A DNA stretch of 64,000 nt from Cytophagales bacterium (GCA_013299115.1 JAAFKA010000010.1:1-64000); one strand, 5' to 3'; counted from the stretch's first letter, positions 36,759 to 46,418 are shown. Notes: generated by a model from the sequence alone, not told the origin. Program-made: numbers and translations.

Positions 36759-38036
36759 CTACGCAGCTACACGCAAAGCATACAACATTTCGGTTTTCTC
36801 TACTCTTTGGGCTACATAGTCTTTGTCCACCACAAAATGCTTGACATGACCCAACGAAGGCAACTCGAACATAGCCTCACCCATGATGTTTTCGCAGATA
36901 GAACGTAGTCCCCTTGCACCCAAACGCAACGCAATAGCTTTGTCGGCTATGTAGTCTAAGGCATCGTTGGTAAAGGTAAGTTCTATGCTTTCCATTTTAA
37001 ACAATTTTTTGTATTGTTTGGTAATAGCATTTTTAGGCTCTGTCAAAATCATACGCAACGTATCTCTGTCCAAAGAGTCCATGCTCGTAACCACAGGCAA
37101 CCTCCCAATCAATTCGGGAATTAAGCCGAAGTTTTTGAGGTCTTGGGCAGAAACATATTTGAGCAAGTTTTCTCTTTCAGGCATAAAATGTTCTTCGCCT
37201 TTGCCCACAAAACCAATAGGTCGGGTGTTGAGTCTTGCTGCAATTTTTCTTTCTATGCCCTCAAAAGCACCGCCGCAGATAAACAAAATGTTTTCTGTAT
37301 TCAACTGCACCAATTTCTGGTCAGGGTGTTTTCTGCCTCCGTTTGGTGGCACACCCACGATTGACCCTTCCAATAACTTCAACAAACCTTGCTGCACCCC
37401 TTCGCCACTTACATCTCTGGTGATAGAAGGATTGTCGGATTTGCGTGCAATTTTGTCTATTTCGTCTATGTAAATAATGCCACGCTGGGCAGCTTCCACG
37501 TCATAATTGGCAGCTTGCAACAGTCGGGTCAAGATAGTTTCCACGTCTTCGCCCACATAACCTGCCTCCGTAATCACTGTAGCATCGGCAATGCAAAAAG
37601 GCACATCTAAAAACTTGGCTAAGGTCTTGGCTATCAAGGTTTTGCCTGTACCTGTTTCGCCAACCATAATAATATTCGACTTTTCAATGACCACTTCCTC
37701 CTCTTGCGTTGGCGGTTGTTGCTGCGGTTGAGGACGTTGCATGAGCCGTTTGTAGTGATTGTAAACGGCAACAGCCATTGTTTTTTTTGCCCTGTCTTGC
37801 CCTACTATATGTTGGTCTAACATACGTTTCATCTCCATCGGCTTTACCAAATTGATTTGGTAAGGTCTATTCTGGCGGGATTCGGCTTCTTTTTTGAGTA
37901 CGAGGTCTGCCTGTACTACACAAGCATCACATATATACGCATCTATACCTGCGAGCAACATATTGACATCTCTGCGGTCTAACCCACAAAAAGAACAAGC
38001 CTCTGGTGGCTCTTGCTGCTGTTGTTTTCTTGCCAT
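36759..38036 (-). CDS. clpX: ATP-dependent Clp protease ATP-binding subunit ClpX
   Basis: This is a 425-residue AAA+ unfoldase that delivers substrates to ClpP. The N-terminal C4 zinc-binding domain carries [11 protein letters not shown] and ICDACV. Walker A is GETGTGKT, the Walker B region is [10 protein letters not shown], and an IGF loop for ClpP docking is present (RPIGFVGKG). Length is normal. clpP is not in the window. ClpX also affects FtsZ dynamics in other bacteria, and the division genes lie ~3.5 kb away, though that proximity alone proves nothing. Confidence 0.97.
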   Translation of the reverse strand: MARKQQQQEPPEACSFCGLDRRDVNMLLAGIDAYICDACVVQADLVLKKEAESRQNRPYQINLVKPMEMKRMLDQHIVGQDRAKKTMAVAVYNHYKRLMQRPQPQQQPPTQEEEVVIEKSNIIMVGETGTGKTLIAKTLAKFLDVPFCIADATVITEAGYVGEDVETILTRLLQAANYDVEAAQRGIIYIDEIDKIARKSDNPSITRDVSGEGVQQGLLKLLEGSIVGVPPNGGRKHPDQKLVQLNTENILFICGGAFEGIERKIAARLNTRPIGFVGKGEEHFMPERENLLKYVSAQDLKNFGLIPELIGRLPVVTSMDSLDRDTLRMILTEPKNAITKQYKKLFKMESIELTFTNDALDYIADKAIALRLGARGLRSICENIMGEAMFELPSLGHVKHFVVDKDYVAQRVEKTEMLYALRVAA

Positions 38037-38415
38037 TACGATTAATGATAGTGATTTTTTTGCAAAATTGGTAATTTTTTTTGAAAAAACCGAAAGTTTT
38101 GGTTTTTTAGTTTTTAATACTTAATGTAAGTTGCATTGCTGCCACACAACTTACGTTACTTATCCCCAAATTGCCAAAAATAAAAAGTATCAATTATTTT
38201 GGTAAGCCCAAGAGAAATAGGTTAGGACTAAAATAGCACACAATGTAACCTTTTCAATTCTTTCAAACTTTATTGCAACCTTGTTTACAAGAAATACACC
38301 CAAATAGGATTTGAATTTATATTTTTTCGTTATTTTTGCAACTACTTATACCATTCTATCGATGCAAACTTCATCTTTTTTTTTCGCCATCAGGTTTTGC
38401 CTTCTTGCCCCCAAA
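38037..38415. other. Intergenic region between clpX and sprE
   Basis: This 379-bp divergent gap holds an inverted pair, GTAAGTTG at ~38125 and CAACTTAC at ~38145. It also holds the promoter-like TTTG (38310-38313), 17 bp, TATTTTTG (38331-38338) that probably serves the lipoprotein gene. Nothing else was recognised. Confidence 0.5.
38310..38338 (+). promoter_or_regulatory. Promoter of the sprE-like gene
   Basis: TTTG at 38310-38313, a 17-bp spacer and TATTTTTG at 38331-38338 fit the Bacteroidota -33/-7 pattern. The spacer is shorter than the usual 19. Confidence 0.5.
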
Positions 38416-40647
38416 ATGGCAACTAAATTGTTTTTTGTCTTGTTGGCAATAGGCAGTTTGAGTAGTTGCCAAATTTATCACAATACCACTGCTCGATACA
38501 ACGCCTATTTTATGGCAAAAGAAAAAATGTTAGAAACCGAAACTTTGTTGTTTGGCACACCCAAAGACAATTTTAACGACCTCATTTTTCTTTATCCCAA
38601 AATAGACACCAACCAGACCAAAGCCCAAAAAACTAACTTTGATTTTATAGTCAAACGGGCATCGTTGCCCATTCAGCAGCACCCCACCAGCAAATGGGTG
38701 GATTATTGCTATTTGCTCATTGGGCGTACACGATTGTATCAAGGTGATTTTCAGAATGCTATCAACACTTTTCGGTATGTAAACACCGAAAGTACCAACC
38801 CCGATGCCCGCCACAAAGCCCTAAATTGGCTGATGCGTGCCTTCATAGAAAACGAAGATTGGAACAGTGTGGAGTATGTTGCCAATTTTATGAGCCAAGA
38901 ACCTATGATTAGCATAGAAAATGCAAGGGACTTTTACCTCAATTTTGCCCATTTTTATCGTATTCGCAAGCAATATGCCCAAGCCATTGCTTATTTGGAA
39001 AAAGCCTTGCCCGATGTGAAAAACAGAGAACTCCGCAGACGTTGTTGGTTTTTGCTGGCACAGTTGCACAAAAAAGTGGGCAATACGACACAAGCCTACC
39101 AATATTACACCACCTTGTTGAAACGAAACCCAACGTATGAAATGGAGTTTGCAGCCCGACTCAATGCCACAGGGGCAGTAGATTTTTCTAATCCTGATGC
39201 GGTGAACAAGGGAGCAAAATTTTTGGAAAAATTGCTAAAAGATGCCAAAAACATAGACCTCAAACACAAAATTTATTATGAAATGGCAAATTTTGAGGCA
39301 GGTCGCAAAAACTATGACAAAGCCTTAGATTATTTGACGGAGTCGGTTTATTATAGCAAAAATGACAAAAACCAAAAGTTCACTTCTTTCTTGCGTGCAG
39401 GCGAAATTGCGTTTGATTATCAACGCAATATGCCTTTAGCAGCAGCCTATTACGACAGTGCAGCTTTGTTTTTAGACCCCAAATCCGAAGGGGCAAAATC
39501 TTTTTTGGCAAAGCAAAAAGTGTTGAAAAAATTTGCTACACACTACAACACCATGACCCAAGCCGACAGGTTGCTTGCCTTAGCAGCCATGAACGAAAGT
39601 GAAAGAGAAGAATACATCAAAGCTGAAATAGACAAAGAAAAAGCCCAAATAGACAAGGAACTCATCACAGCCAAAAAAAGGGCAGAAATTCGCAAAAAAG
39701 ACTCTCTGTTGGCGGCCAACTTGCAACAAAACAGTGGCGGACTCAACACAGCCACGCCCAATGTAGGCAACGCCAGTGCAGGTTTTCCCAACGCCAATAC
39801 GGTGAGTGGTAGCACTTTTTTCTTTTACCAACCAGCCCAAAGTTTGCAAACCGCCAAACAAAACTTTTATAGAGAATGGGGCGAAAGACCTTTGACAGAT
39901 AATTGGCGGTTAAGTTCCAAAATTTCGCCTGCTGCTATGGCTGCTTTCAATAGCAACGAGGAAAATAAGGCAAGTACCACGCAGCCCAAAGACAGCAAAA
40001 CAGCACCAACCGAACAAGAATTGCGGTATGAAGCCCTGAAACCAAAGGCAGACAGGTTGGCTGAAATTCCTACGGAAACCGCAGCCTTAGAAGTAGAAAA
40101 AGAGAAATTGCAAGTAGCTTTATTCAATGTGGGCAAACTCTATGCAGAAGATTTGGAAGCAAAACTTCTTGCCGTTGAGCATTTGCAACGATTTGTCAAT
40201 AAATTTCCACCACATAAATTGACCCCAGAGGCTTTGTATAGCTTGCAAAAAATATGTGCCGAAACCAAAAGTTGCAACTCCGACACCTATAAAGACCGAC
40301 TTCGCAAAGAGTTTGCCTCGTCTATCTATGCCAAGTTGTTAGACAATAAAGATTATTTGGCAGAGTCCACCAAATTTAACACAGAAGCAAGCCAATGGTA
40401 CGAAAAAGCCTACACTGCTTACCAATTAGGCAATTATGCAGCAGCCACCGAAGCCTTGCAACAAATAAAAACCAACTATGCCCAAAATTCGTACAAGGAC
40501 AAAGTGATGTTGCTCGAAACCATGCTACTTGCCAAAACAAGCAAAGAAATGAGTGTAGTCAAAAAATCATTGGAGGACTTTTTAGAACTTTACAAAGAAA
40601 GCAATTTGCGTGAGTTTGCCCAAACTTTGTTGAAAAATATCAAATAG
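38416..40647 (+). CDS. sprE: SprE/PorW-type T9SS-associated TPR lipoprotein
   Basis: This is a 743-residue lipoprotein from the ATG at 38416 (MATKLFFVLLAIGSLSSC), where the lipobox LSSC places the lipid-modified Cys at 18. Starts at 38362 or 38311 would bury this signal. TYNAYF-like YHNTTARYNAYFMAKEKM follows, then many TPR-like units to about residue 400. A Lys/Glu-rich linker and a second TPR block end at the C-terminus. The N-terminal NTTARYNAYF pattern and domain order match SprE/PorW, a periplasmic/outer-membrane partner needed for type IX secretion and gliding. Its presence supports the T9SS cargo calls at 1.1 and 5.9 kb. Confidence 0.8.
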   Translation: MATKLFFVLLAIGSLSSCQIYHNTTARYNAYFMAKEKMLETETLLFGTPKDNFNDLIFLYPKIDTNQTKAQKTNFDFIVKRASLPIQQHPTSKWVDYCYLLIGRTRLYQGDFQNAINTFRYVNTESTNPDARHKALNWLMRAFIENEDWNSVEYVANFMSQEPMISIENARDFYLNFAHFYRIRKQYAQAIAYLEKALPDVKNRELRRRCWFLLAQLHKKVGNTTQAYQYYTTLLKRNPTYEMEFAARLNATGAVDFSNPDAVNKGAKFLEKLLKDAKNIDLKHKIYYEMANFEAGRKNYDKALDYLTESVYYSKNDKNQKFTSFLRAGEIAFDYQRNMPLAAAYYDSAALFLDPKSEGAKSFLAKQKVLKKFATHYNTMTQADRLLALAAMNESEREEYIKAEIDKEKAQIDKELITAKKRAEIRKKDSLLAANLQQNSGGLNTATPNVGNASAGFPNANTVSGSTFFFYQPAQSLQTAKQNFYREWGERPLTDNWRLSSKISPAAMAAFNSNEENKASTTQPKDSKTAPTEQELRYEALKPKADRLAEIPTETAALEVEKEKLQVALFNVGKLYAEDLEAKLLAVEHLQRFVNKFPPHKLTPEALYSLQKICAETKSCNSDTYKDRLRKEFASSIYAKLLDNKDYLAESTKFNTEASQWYEKAYTAYQLGNYAAATEALQQIKTNYAQNSYKDKVMLLETMLLAKTSKEMSVVKKSLEDFLELYKESNLREFAQTLLKNIK

Positions 40648-40663
40648 ATTTTTTGCCTTGTAA

Positions 40664-40681
40664 CATACGCTTTAGCGTGTG
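40664..40681. repeat. 18-bp palindromic repeat, family A
   Basis: CATACGCTTTAGCGTGTG lies in the gap after sprE, immediately before the promoter of the Rpn-like gene. It shares its last bases with the -33 region (GTGATTTTG). Confidence 0.85.
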
Positions 40682-40683
40682 AT

Positions 40684-40712
40684 TTTGTATAGGATTTTTT
40701 TTACTATCTTTG
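40684..40712 (+). promoter_or_regulatory. Promoter of the Rpn-like gene
   Basis: TTTG at 40684-40687, a 17-bp spacer and TATCTTTG at 40705-40712 fit the Bacteroidota promoter. Transcription would start about 70 nt before the ATG at 40787. Confidence 0.55.
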
Positions 40713-40786
40713 CAAAGTCTTTGTTGCAAATTGGTAGTTGCCGAATTAGATTAGGAGATATTTACAAAAAAAATTGTTTTAAAATT

Positions 40787-41773
40787 ATGCTCATTGCCAA
40801 TCCCATTTATGATGTAGTTTTCAAACGACTGATGGACAACGAAAAAGTCGCCAAGTTTTTCATTGGCACTTTTTTGGAACAAGATGTCGACCTCTTAGAC
40901 CTGAAACCGCAAGAATACACCTACGAAGGGCTGTTAGACATTAAAGACGAGGCTGAACTCGAAAAAAAGAAGGAAGTCATAGAACAACGGTTGGGTATTC
41001 GCATTTTCAGAATGGACTTTGTGGCAACAGTAAAAACCAAAACTGGCGAACATAAAAAGATTTTGATAGAAGTACAAAAAGCTCAAGACTTAGAAGATGT
41101 GATGCGGTTTCGAAGGTATTTAGCTGAACACTACAAAAGAGAGGACAAAACAGGCGATGGCGAAAACAAAACACCTTTGCCCATTACAACTATTTATATT
41201 TTGGGTTTTATGCTTCCCGAAATTCTTACACCTTGCATCAAAGTAGAAAGACAATACAAAGACCTGATAAACAGCACCATACTAAACACCAAAAGTGATT
41301 TTGTAGAAAAGCTAACACATGATAGCTATGTGGTGCAGGTTAATAGAATTGGTGACCGTTACCAAACTCGTTTGGATAAACTGTTGAGTGTGTTTGAGCA
41401 ACGCTATTTTGTAGAGGAAGGAACTATTGTGAAACAATATAAGCATGAGGCAGATAGTGAGGAATTGCAACTAATTACCCAAATTTTAAATTATGTAGGC
41501 ACACACCCAGATGAGAGAAAGAAAATAGCAGATGAGGAGGAGGCGTGGCGTACAATAAATGCCTATATGCAAGACTTAAAGCGTAAGGCTGAAAAGTTCG
41601 AGAAAGAATTGGCAGTAAAAGACAAGGTATTGCAAGAAACTCAAAAGGAGTTGGAGGAAAATACAAAGGTGTTGGAGGAAACACAAAGGGTTTTGGAGGA
41701 AAATGCAAAGGCTTTATCCGAAAAAGACAAATTGATTGAGGAATTAATGAAAAAACTTAATCAACAAAAATAA
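40787..41773 (+). CDS. Rpn/PD-(D/E)XK nuclease-family transposase-like protein
   Basis: This is a 328-residue protein started at the ATG at 40787 (MLIANPIYDVVFKRLMDN), the usual opening of the family. The core shows RMDFVATVKTK and KILIEVQKAQD, the D...E-x-Q/K pattern of a PD-(D/E)XK fold, followed by FRRYLAEHY. Relatives (Rpn, 'recombination-promoting nuclease') act in RecA-independent exchange and are often multicopy. The C-terminal ~70 residues form a coiled coil of near-identical heptads (ETQKELEENTKVLEETQRVLEEN). No terminal inverted repeats or partner genes mark a mobile element around it. Confidence 0.8.
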   Translation: MLIANPIYDVVFKRLMDNEKVAKFFIGTFLEQDVDLLDLKPQEYTYEGLLDIKDEAELEKKKEVIEQRLGIRIFRMDFVATVKTKTGEHKKILIEVQKAQDLEDVMRFRRYLAEHYKREDKTGDGENKTPLPITTIYILGFMLPEILTPCIKVERQYKDLINSTILNTKSDFVEKLTHDSYVVQVNRIGDRYQTRLDKLLSVFEQRYFVEEGTIVKQYKHEADSEELQLITQILNYVGTHPDERKKIADEEEAWRTINAYMQDLKRKAEKFEKELAVKDKVLQETQKELEENTKVLEETQRVLEENAKALSEKDKLIEELMKKLNQQK

Positions 41774-41818
41774 AAAAATTGCTAAAAACTATCTTAAAAT
41801 TTACAACTCATTAAAAAT

Positions 41819-42283
41819 ATGCAACTCGTTAAATTCATTTTTATATGTGTGGTCGCAAGCATCTTAGCCACAGCTTGCAACGGGAGTAGCAACACACCTA
41901 CGCCCACCATTACCGACCCTGAATGTAAAAGCCCATTCAAAGACGCTAAATCTACTCGCAATGCCTTAATAGGACAGTGGACTTGGATACAATCCACCAT
42001 CAATGGCAGAGGAGGCTCATCTACGGAAACGCCAGCCAGCACAGGAGAAACCAGAATTTGGAAGTTTACAGACAAAGAAGCAACTTATACTGTAAACGGC
42101 AGACTCATAGGCACTTACACCTACTCAGTAGATTCTTCTCCTTCGGCAGACTTTACATTGAGTATAGTCAATGCAGACGGTTCACTATTTAGAGTTTTCC
42201 AAATATTTGGTTGCAACCAAAGTATGCGTCTTTTCAATCTTTCTACAAGTATATCAGAAGAAAGTTTGTATCAAAAAAAATAA
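41819..42283 (+). CDS. Lipocalin-like lipoprotein
   Basis: This is a 154-residue protein with a lipoprotein signal (MQLVKFIFICVVASILATAC; lipid Cys at 20). The mature part starts with a Thr/Pro-rich spacer. It then holds LIGQWTWIQSTINGRGG, IWKFTDKEATYTVNGRLIGTY and a closing C...M segment typical of small Bacteroidota lipocalin-like domains. These proteins sit in the outer membrane and have no assigned ligand. It is followed within 20 bp by the dehydrogenase gene, so co-transcription is possible. Confidence 0.75.
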   Translation: MQLVKFIFICVVASILATACNGSSNTPTPTITDPECKSPFKDAKSTRNALIGQWTWIQSTINGRGGSSTETPASTGETRIWKFTDKEATYTVNGRLIGTYTYSVDSSPSADFTLSIVNADGSLFRVFQIFGCNQSMRLFNLSTSISEESLYQKK

Positions 42284-42303
42284 CCAATAACAATAACAGC
42301 CGA

Positions 42304-43860
42304 ATGACAGCACAAGCAAGTACATCGACAAAAAAATTATTAGAAGAATTAGGTATCAAACCTATCAATCCTTCGTACAGCACAGGTTTGCTTTGGGCAA
42401 ACGAAAACGAAGGTGTATTGAAAGATATTTTTTCGCCTACTGATGGGCAAAAAATAGCAGCCGTAAGGTTAGCAGACCGCAAACATTATGAGCAGGTTAT
42501 CAAAACTGCACAAGAGGCTTTTGTGGTTTGGCAAAAAATGCCTGCCCCACAACGTGGCGAAATTGTCCGCCAAATAGGTGAGCAACTTCGCCATTACAAA
42601 GAGCCTTTGGGCAAGTTGGTAAGTTATGAAATGGGCAAAATTTACCAAGAAGGTCTGGGTGAGGTGCAAGAAATGATAGACATTTGCGACTTTGCTGTTG
42701 GGCTTTCTCGCCAACTGCATGGCTTGACTATGCACTCCGAAAGACCCTCGCATCGTATGTATGAGCAATACCACCCATTGGGCATTATTGGTATTATTTC
42801 AGCCTTCAATTTTCCTGTGGCTGTCTGGGCTTGGAATGCCATGTTAGCTGCCGTTTGCGGTGATGTTTCAGTTTGGAAACCATCAGAAAAAACACCTTTG
42901 ACTGCTGTTGCCGTACAACATATTTTGCAAAAAGTATTGAAAGACAACAACTTACCCGAAGGAATTTTTAACCTCCTCATTGGAGATGCCACCATAGGCG
43001 AAGCCATAGCTACTGATACTCGTATTCCTTTGGTGTCTGCCACAGGCTCTACGCGTATGGGCAAGAGAGTGGGTGCAGCCGTAGGTGCAAGGTTAGGTAG
43101 GGCTTTATTGGAATTAGGTGGCAACAATGCAATCATTATTACCGAAAATGCACCTTTGGAAATGGCTATCAGAGCCACTATTTTTGGGGCAGTAGGTACG
43201 GCAGGGCAGCGTTGCACGACTACACGCCGTTTGATTATCCACGAAAAACACTACAATACAGTCAAAGAAAGGTTAGTAGAAGCCTATAAAAAATTGCCTA
43301 TTGGCAATCCTTTGACCGAAGGAACTTTGGTAGGTCCTTTGATTGACAAAGACGCAGTAAAAATGTTTACTCATGCTTTGGAACAAGTGCAGAAAGAAGG
43401 TGGCAAATTATTGTACGGTGGACAAGTTTTGACAGGAGAAAAATATACGTCGGGAAATTATGTAGTGCCTGCCATAGTAGAGGCAAAAAATGAATACCAA
43501 ACAGTGCAAGAAGAAACCTTTGCCCCAATTTTATATCTTATCAAATACAGTGGTACTATTGAAAATGCCATTGCTATTCAAAATGATGTCAAACAAGGCT
43601 TGTCGTCGGCTATTTTCTCTCATCATGTTTTAGAAACCGAAACTTTCTTGTCGCATTGGGGTTCAGATTGTGGCATTGCCAATGTAAACATAGGCACTTC
43701 GGGAGCAGAAATAGGCGGTGCTTTTGGTGGCGAAAAAGAAACAGGTGGAGGCAGAGAATCAGGCTCTGACGCATGGAAAATTTATATGCGAAGACAAACC
43801 AACACCATTAATTTTGGTACAAGCCTACCTTTGGCACAAGGAATTAAGTTTGATATTTAG
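42304..43860 (+). CDS. ALDH7-type aldehyde dehydrogenase
   Basis: This is a 518-residue NAD-dependent enzyme read from the ATG at 42304 (MTAQASTSTKKLLEELGI), 31 codons inside the longest frame, which overlaps the lipoprotein. NAD-binding SATGSTRMGKRVG and catalytic Glu in LELGGNNAIII precede the nucleophile Cys304 in AGQRCTTTRR. The overall sequence (GSDCGIANVNIGTSGAEIGGAFGGEKETGGGRESGSDAWK) is of the antiquitin/ALDH7A1 type. That family usually oxidises alpha-aminoadipic semialdehyde in lysine breakdown. No lysine-degradation partner gene is adjacent. Confidence 0.85.
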   Translation: MTAQASTSTKKLLEELGIKPINPSYSTGLLWANENEGVLKDIFSPTDGQKIAAVRLADRKHYEQVIKTAQEAFVVWQKMPAPQRGEIVRQIGEQLRHYKEPLGKLVSYEMGKIYQEGLGEVQEMIDICDFAVGLSRQLHGLTMHSERPSHRMYEQYHPLGIIGIISAFNFPVAVWAWNAMLAAVCGDVSVWKPSEKTPLTAVAVQHILQKVLKDNNLPEGIFNLLIGDATIGEAIATDTRIPLVSATGSTRMGKRVGAAVGARLGRALLELGGNNAIIITENAPLEMAIRATIFGAVGTAGQRCTTTRRLIIHEKHYNTVKERLVEAYKKLPIGNPLTEGTLVGPLIDKDAVKMFTHALEQVQKEGGKLLYGGQVLTGEKYTSGNYVVPAIVEAKNEYQTVQEETFAPILYLIKYSGTIENAIAIQNDVKQGLSSAIFSHHVLETETFLSHWGSDCGIANVNIGTSGAEIGGAFGGEKETGGGRESGSDAWKIYMRRQTNTINFGTSLPLAQGIKFDI

Positions 43861-43907
43861 GTTTTAACTTCGGAAGTACCTACAAAAAGTAATGATTGGA
43901 TTTATTA

Positions 43908-43931
43908 GAGGCTGTCTTTTCGGACAGCCTC
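43908..43931 (+). terminator. Terminator after the ALDH gene
   Basis: GAGGCTGTC pairs perfectly with GACAGCCTC around TTTTCG. It lies ~50 bp past the stop, in the gap before the convergent 44-kb gene. A degenerate family A copy (ACACGCTAAACGTAT, 43943-43957) follows. Confidence 0.7.
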
Positions 43932-43973
43932 CATTGAAAATTACACGCTAAACGTATATTACATTCCTTATTG

Positions 43974-44381
43974 CTAATCTACCTCATGTACTTCTTCTAC
44001 CTTGGTAACAAAATATTTGGTATCGCCACGCCAAGAAAATTGGAAGTATTTTTCTTCATAATAAACTTTTACAGCCTTATTTTCGGTCATTGCTTTGTCC
44101 ATTTGTTTTGCAACTTCTTCTGTATCAGGCAATACCGAAAAATCCCATGTACTTGCAATTACTCCTTGTTGGTTGCGTGAAATATTGGCAAGGTCTAATG
44201 TTCCTTCATAAGTTTTGAAAATGTAGCCCTTTTTGCTAAATTTCATTATTCTGCCTGTACGGTTGCCTTCGCTGTAACTTGCTTTGGTGGCTACAAAGAA
44301 AAATAGCCCTGAGCCAAGTCCACCCAGCAAAAATAAAATGACTACGACTTTTATGATTGTTTTTTTCATTTTGTTTTGCAT
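43974..44381 (-). CDS. Membrane-anchored conserved protein of unknown function
   Basis: This is a 135-residue protein with one N-terminal hydrophobic helix (MKKTIIKVVVILFLLGGLGSGLFFFV). A compact domain follows, starting GNRTGRIMKFSKKGYIFKTYEGTLDL and ending WRGDTKYFVTKVEEV. This family is frequently mislabelled as 6-phosphogluconate dehydrogenase, but none of that enzyme's motifs is present and it is far too short. It lies 20 bp after the M16-like gene on the minus strand and is likely in one operon with it. Its function is unknown. Confidence 0.7.
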   Translation of the reverse strand: MQNKMKKTIIKVVVILFLLGGLGSGLFFFVATKASYSEGNRTGRIMKFSKKGYIFKTYEGTLDLANISRNQQGVIASTWDFSVLPDTEEVAKQMDKAMTENKAVKVYYEEKYFQFSWRGDTKYFVTKVEEVHEVD

Positions 44382-44401
44382 TTTTAAATTTTCTTTGGAG
44401 T

Positions 44402-45685
44402 TTATCCCACTAAAACCTCTATATAATCCCCCGCCAAGTATTTGTTTGCCATTTCTGCCACTTGCTTAATCGTAACACTGTCTATGGCTTGTATATAACT
44501 TTGGTAGTAGTCCGCAGGCAAATCAAACAAATAAACAGTTCTGTATTTTTCGGCAATAGCAAAAGGCGTATTTAAGGAATTGACGAAAACTCCTTTCATA
44601 TAATTTTTTACCATTTCCAATTCTTTTTTTGCTAATTTTTCTTTTTTGAGCAAATCTATTTCCTTAAAAATTTCCTCTACCGTTGCCTCTCTCACTTCCT
44701 TGCCCACGTCTGTACCTATGAGCAAATAACCCGCATTTTTGGAGAAAGCCATAGTAGAACTGATACCATACGTATAACCCTTGTCCTCGCGTATGTTTGC
44801 CATGAGCCTCGACCCAAAATAGCCACCCAAGATTTCGTTCATCACTTTGGTTGCAATATAATCTGCATCTGTACGCAAAAAAAGAGGTTTGCCTATTCGC
44901 AGTGAAGTCTGCATGACGTTTTCTTTTTCTATGTATAGTTTGTGTTTTTTGGCAGTCAGCACCATAGCAGGCGGTTGAGAGGCAAAAGTGGGCTGTACAT
45001 CTAATTGGAAACTACTCAACCAATCTTTAATCCTTTGGAGGTCGGCAGGGACTAAACAGCCCGCCGTCAGCACCTCAAAAGGTTGTTTCAAATAGGCTTG
45101 TTGGTAAAAAGTAGCCAAGTCGTTTCGTTGTACGTTGGCTATGCTTTCGGCAGTCATTTCTGAGCCGTAAGGGTGCATAGCCCCAAAAATTGCAGCCTTA
45201 AAGTGTTGCGAAGCCACAAAAGAAGTTTTTTCGAGGCTCACTTTGAGGTTTTGAACAGAAATATCTTTTACTTTTTGCAGTTCTTGTTCGGGAAAAGAGG
45301 CTTGGGTCAGCAACTCACGCAAAAGGTCTAACAAAGGAGGCAAATGTTTGGTCAGGGCATACAACTCCACGTGGCAGTAGTCGTTTCCTGTTGAAATTTC
45401 TAAAAAAGCACCATATTTGTCAGTTTCTTCGGCTATTTGCGAAGAGTTTTTATTTTTTGTGCCTTCGTTTAGCAACCGAGCCGTAAAATAGGCAGTTTCT
45501 TTGGAGGGAGCAAACCAGTTGCCCGCCTTAAAAATCAGTTGAATGGCGACCACAGGCTGCACACCTGCCTGAATGTGGTGCAAACAGATGCCGTTGCTTA
45601 ATCTTTCAGATTCGGGCTTTACCAAATTGAAAGCACTAAGGCTATGAATAGTTGGTGGATTTTTTCTATTAACAGTGTCGGTCAT
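44402..45685 (-). CDS. M16-family peptidase homologue lacking the catalytic motif
   Basis: This is a 427-residue protein read from the ATG at 45685 (MTDTVNRKNPPTIHSL). It has both M16 half-domains (AGNWFAPSKETAYFTARLLNEG; DKGYTYGISSTMAF). The position where active M16 peptidases carry HxxEH holds T-A-Y-F-T, so the zinc site is gone. Inactive subunits usually pair with an active partner, but no HxxEH-bearing M16 gene is nearby. It may act as a structural subunit or have a non-proteolytic role. It is in an apparent minus-strand operon with the genes on both sides. Confidence 0.85.
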   Translation of the reverse strand: MTDTVNRKNPPTIHSLSAFNLVKPESERLSNGICLHHIQAGVQPVVAIQLIFKAGNWFAPSKETAYFTARLLNEGTKNKNSSQIAEETDKYGAFLEISTGNDYCHVELYALTKHLPPLLDLLRELLTQASFPEQELQKVKDISVQNLKVSLEKTSFVASQHFKAAIFGAMHPYGSEMTAESIANVQRNDLATFYQQAYLKQPFEVLTAGCLVPADLQRIKDWLSSFQLDVQPTFASQPPAMVLTAKKHKLYIEKENVMQTSLRIGKPLFLRTDADYIATKVMNEILGGYFGSRLMANIREDKGYTYGISSTMAFSKNAGYLLIGTDVGKEVREATVEEIFKEIDLLKKEKLAKKELEMVKNYMKGVFVNSLNTPFAIAEKYRTVYLFDLPADYYQSYIQAIDSVTIKQVAEMANKYLAGDYIEVLVG

Positions 45686-45773
45686 TTCTTTAAAATTTCT
45701 ATTATTGGCTTTGAAAGGTATTAAATTTTTGGTAAAAGTCAAAAAAAATATCAAATAGCCTGTATACTTTTTC

Positions 45774-46418
45774 TCAATCCTTACAATACTTCAACTTCAC
45801 TTGTTGCAAGTGCTTGTAAATCAACTGCAATTCTCTGGTTTTTAGGCAATCAAAACTTTCGGAAACGTAGAGATGGTAAACGTCTGCCTCGTCTTTTTCT
45901 ACTATCATAAACTTCCAATATTGGCTGATGATAAAAGCCCCTCGCATAATGCTCACTTTGTTGAGGTTGATAGCAGCCACCAACTCTGCCAACAGTTGGT
46001 CTTCCACATCTTTGTTGGCTTCGGTGTGCTTAAATTCCTGAATGAAAAAGTAAGGACGTTGTGGGTCTTTGTTACCTTTTGCCACTACATAATCCACAAA
46101 ACCTTTCAGTTCTATGCCATTCACTTCTGCGGTAATGCCTGCCTCATACCAATCTAAAACTCCAATTTCTAAAAAATTAACCTTGTCTAAAACAAAAGCT
46201 ATAAACTTCATTTTGAGGTCTTCTTCAGCATAATGAGGTAGGTATAACTTGTGTTTCTTTATCAATTTTTCTAAAAAGTCTATCTCCTCATTGGTCAAAT
46301 CATAACCAGCCCCAAACCATTCATCAAATTTTTCGGGTTGGTCTTCTCTCTGAATAGGCACAATTTTGCATAATTCGTCATAGCTAATACTGCCAAAAGA
46401 GTAGCTTTTCTTTTCCAT
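45774..46418 (-). CDS. PD-(D/E)XK-like protein of unknown function
   Basis: This is a 214-residue protein. A conserved-looking C-terminal core reads ELKGFVDYVVAKG, then YFFIQEFKHTEANKD and QLLAELVAAINLN. This Asp...Glu-x-Lys spacing with a following helix resembles restriction-like PD-(D/E)XK folds. The N-terminal ~70 residues are helical. I know no characterised member and infer the fold only from the motif. It lies ~90 bp before the M16-like gene on the same strand. Confidence 0.55.
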   Translation of the reverse strand: MEKKSYSFGSISYDELCKIVPIQREDQPEKFDEWFGAGYDLTNEEIDFLEKLIKKHKLYLPHYAEEDLKMKFIAFVLDKVNFLEIGVLDWYEAGITAEVNGIELKGFVDYVVAKGNKDPQRPYFFIQEFKHTEANKDVEDQLLAELVAAINLNKVSIMRGAFIISQYWKFMIVEKDEADVYHLYVSESFDCLKTRELQLIYKHLQQVKLKYCKD

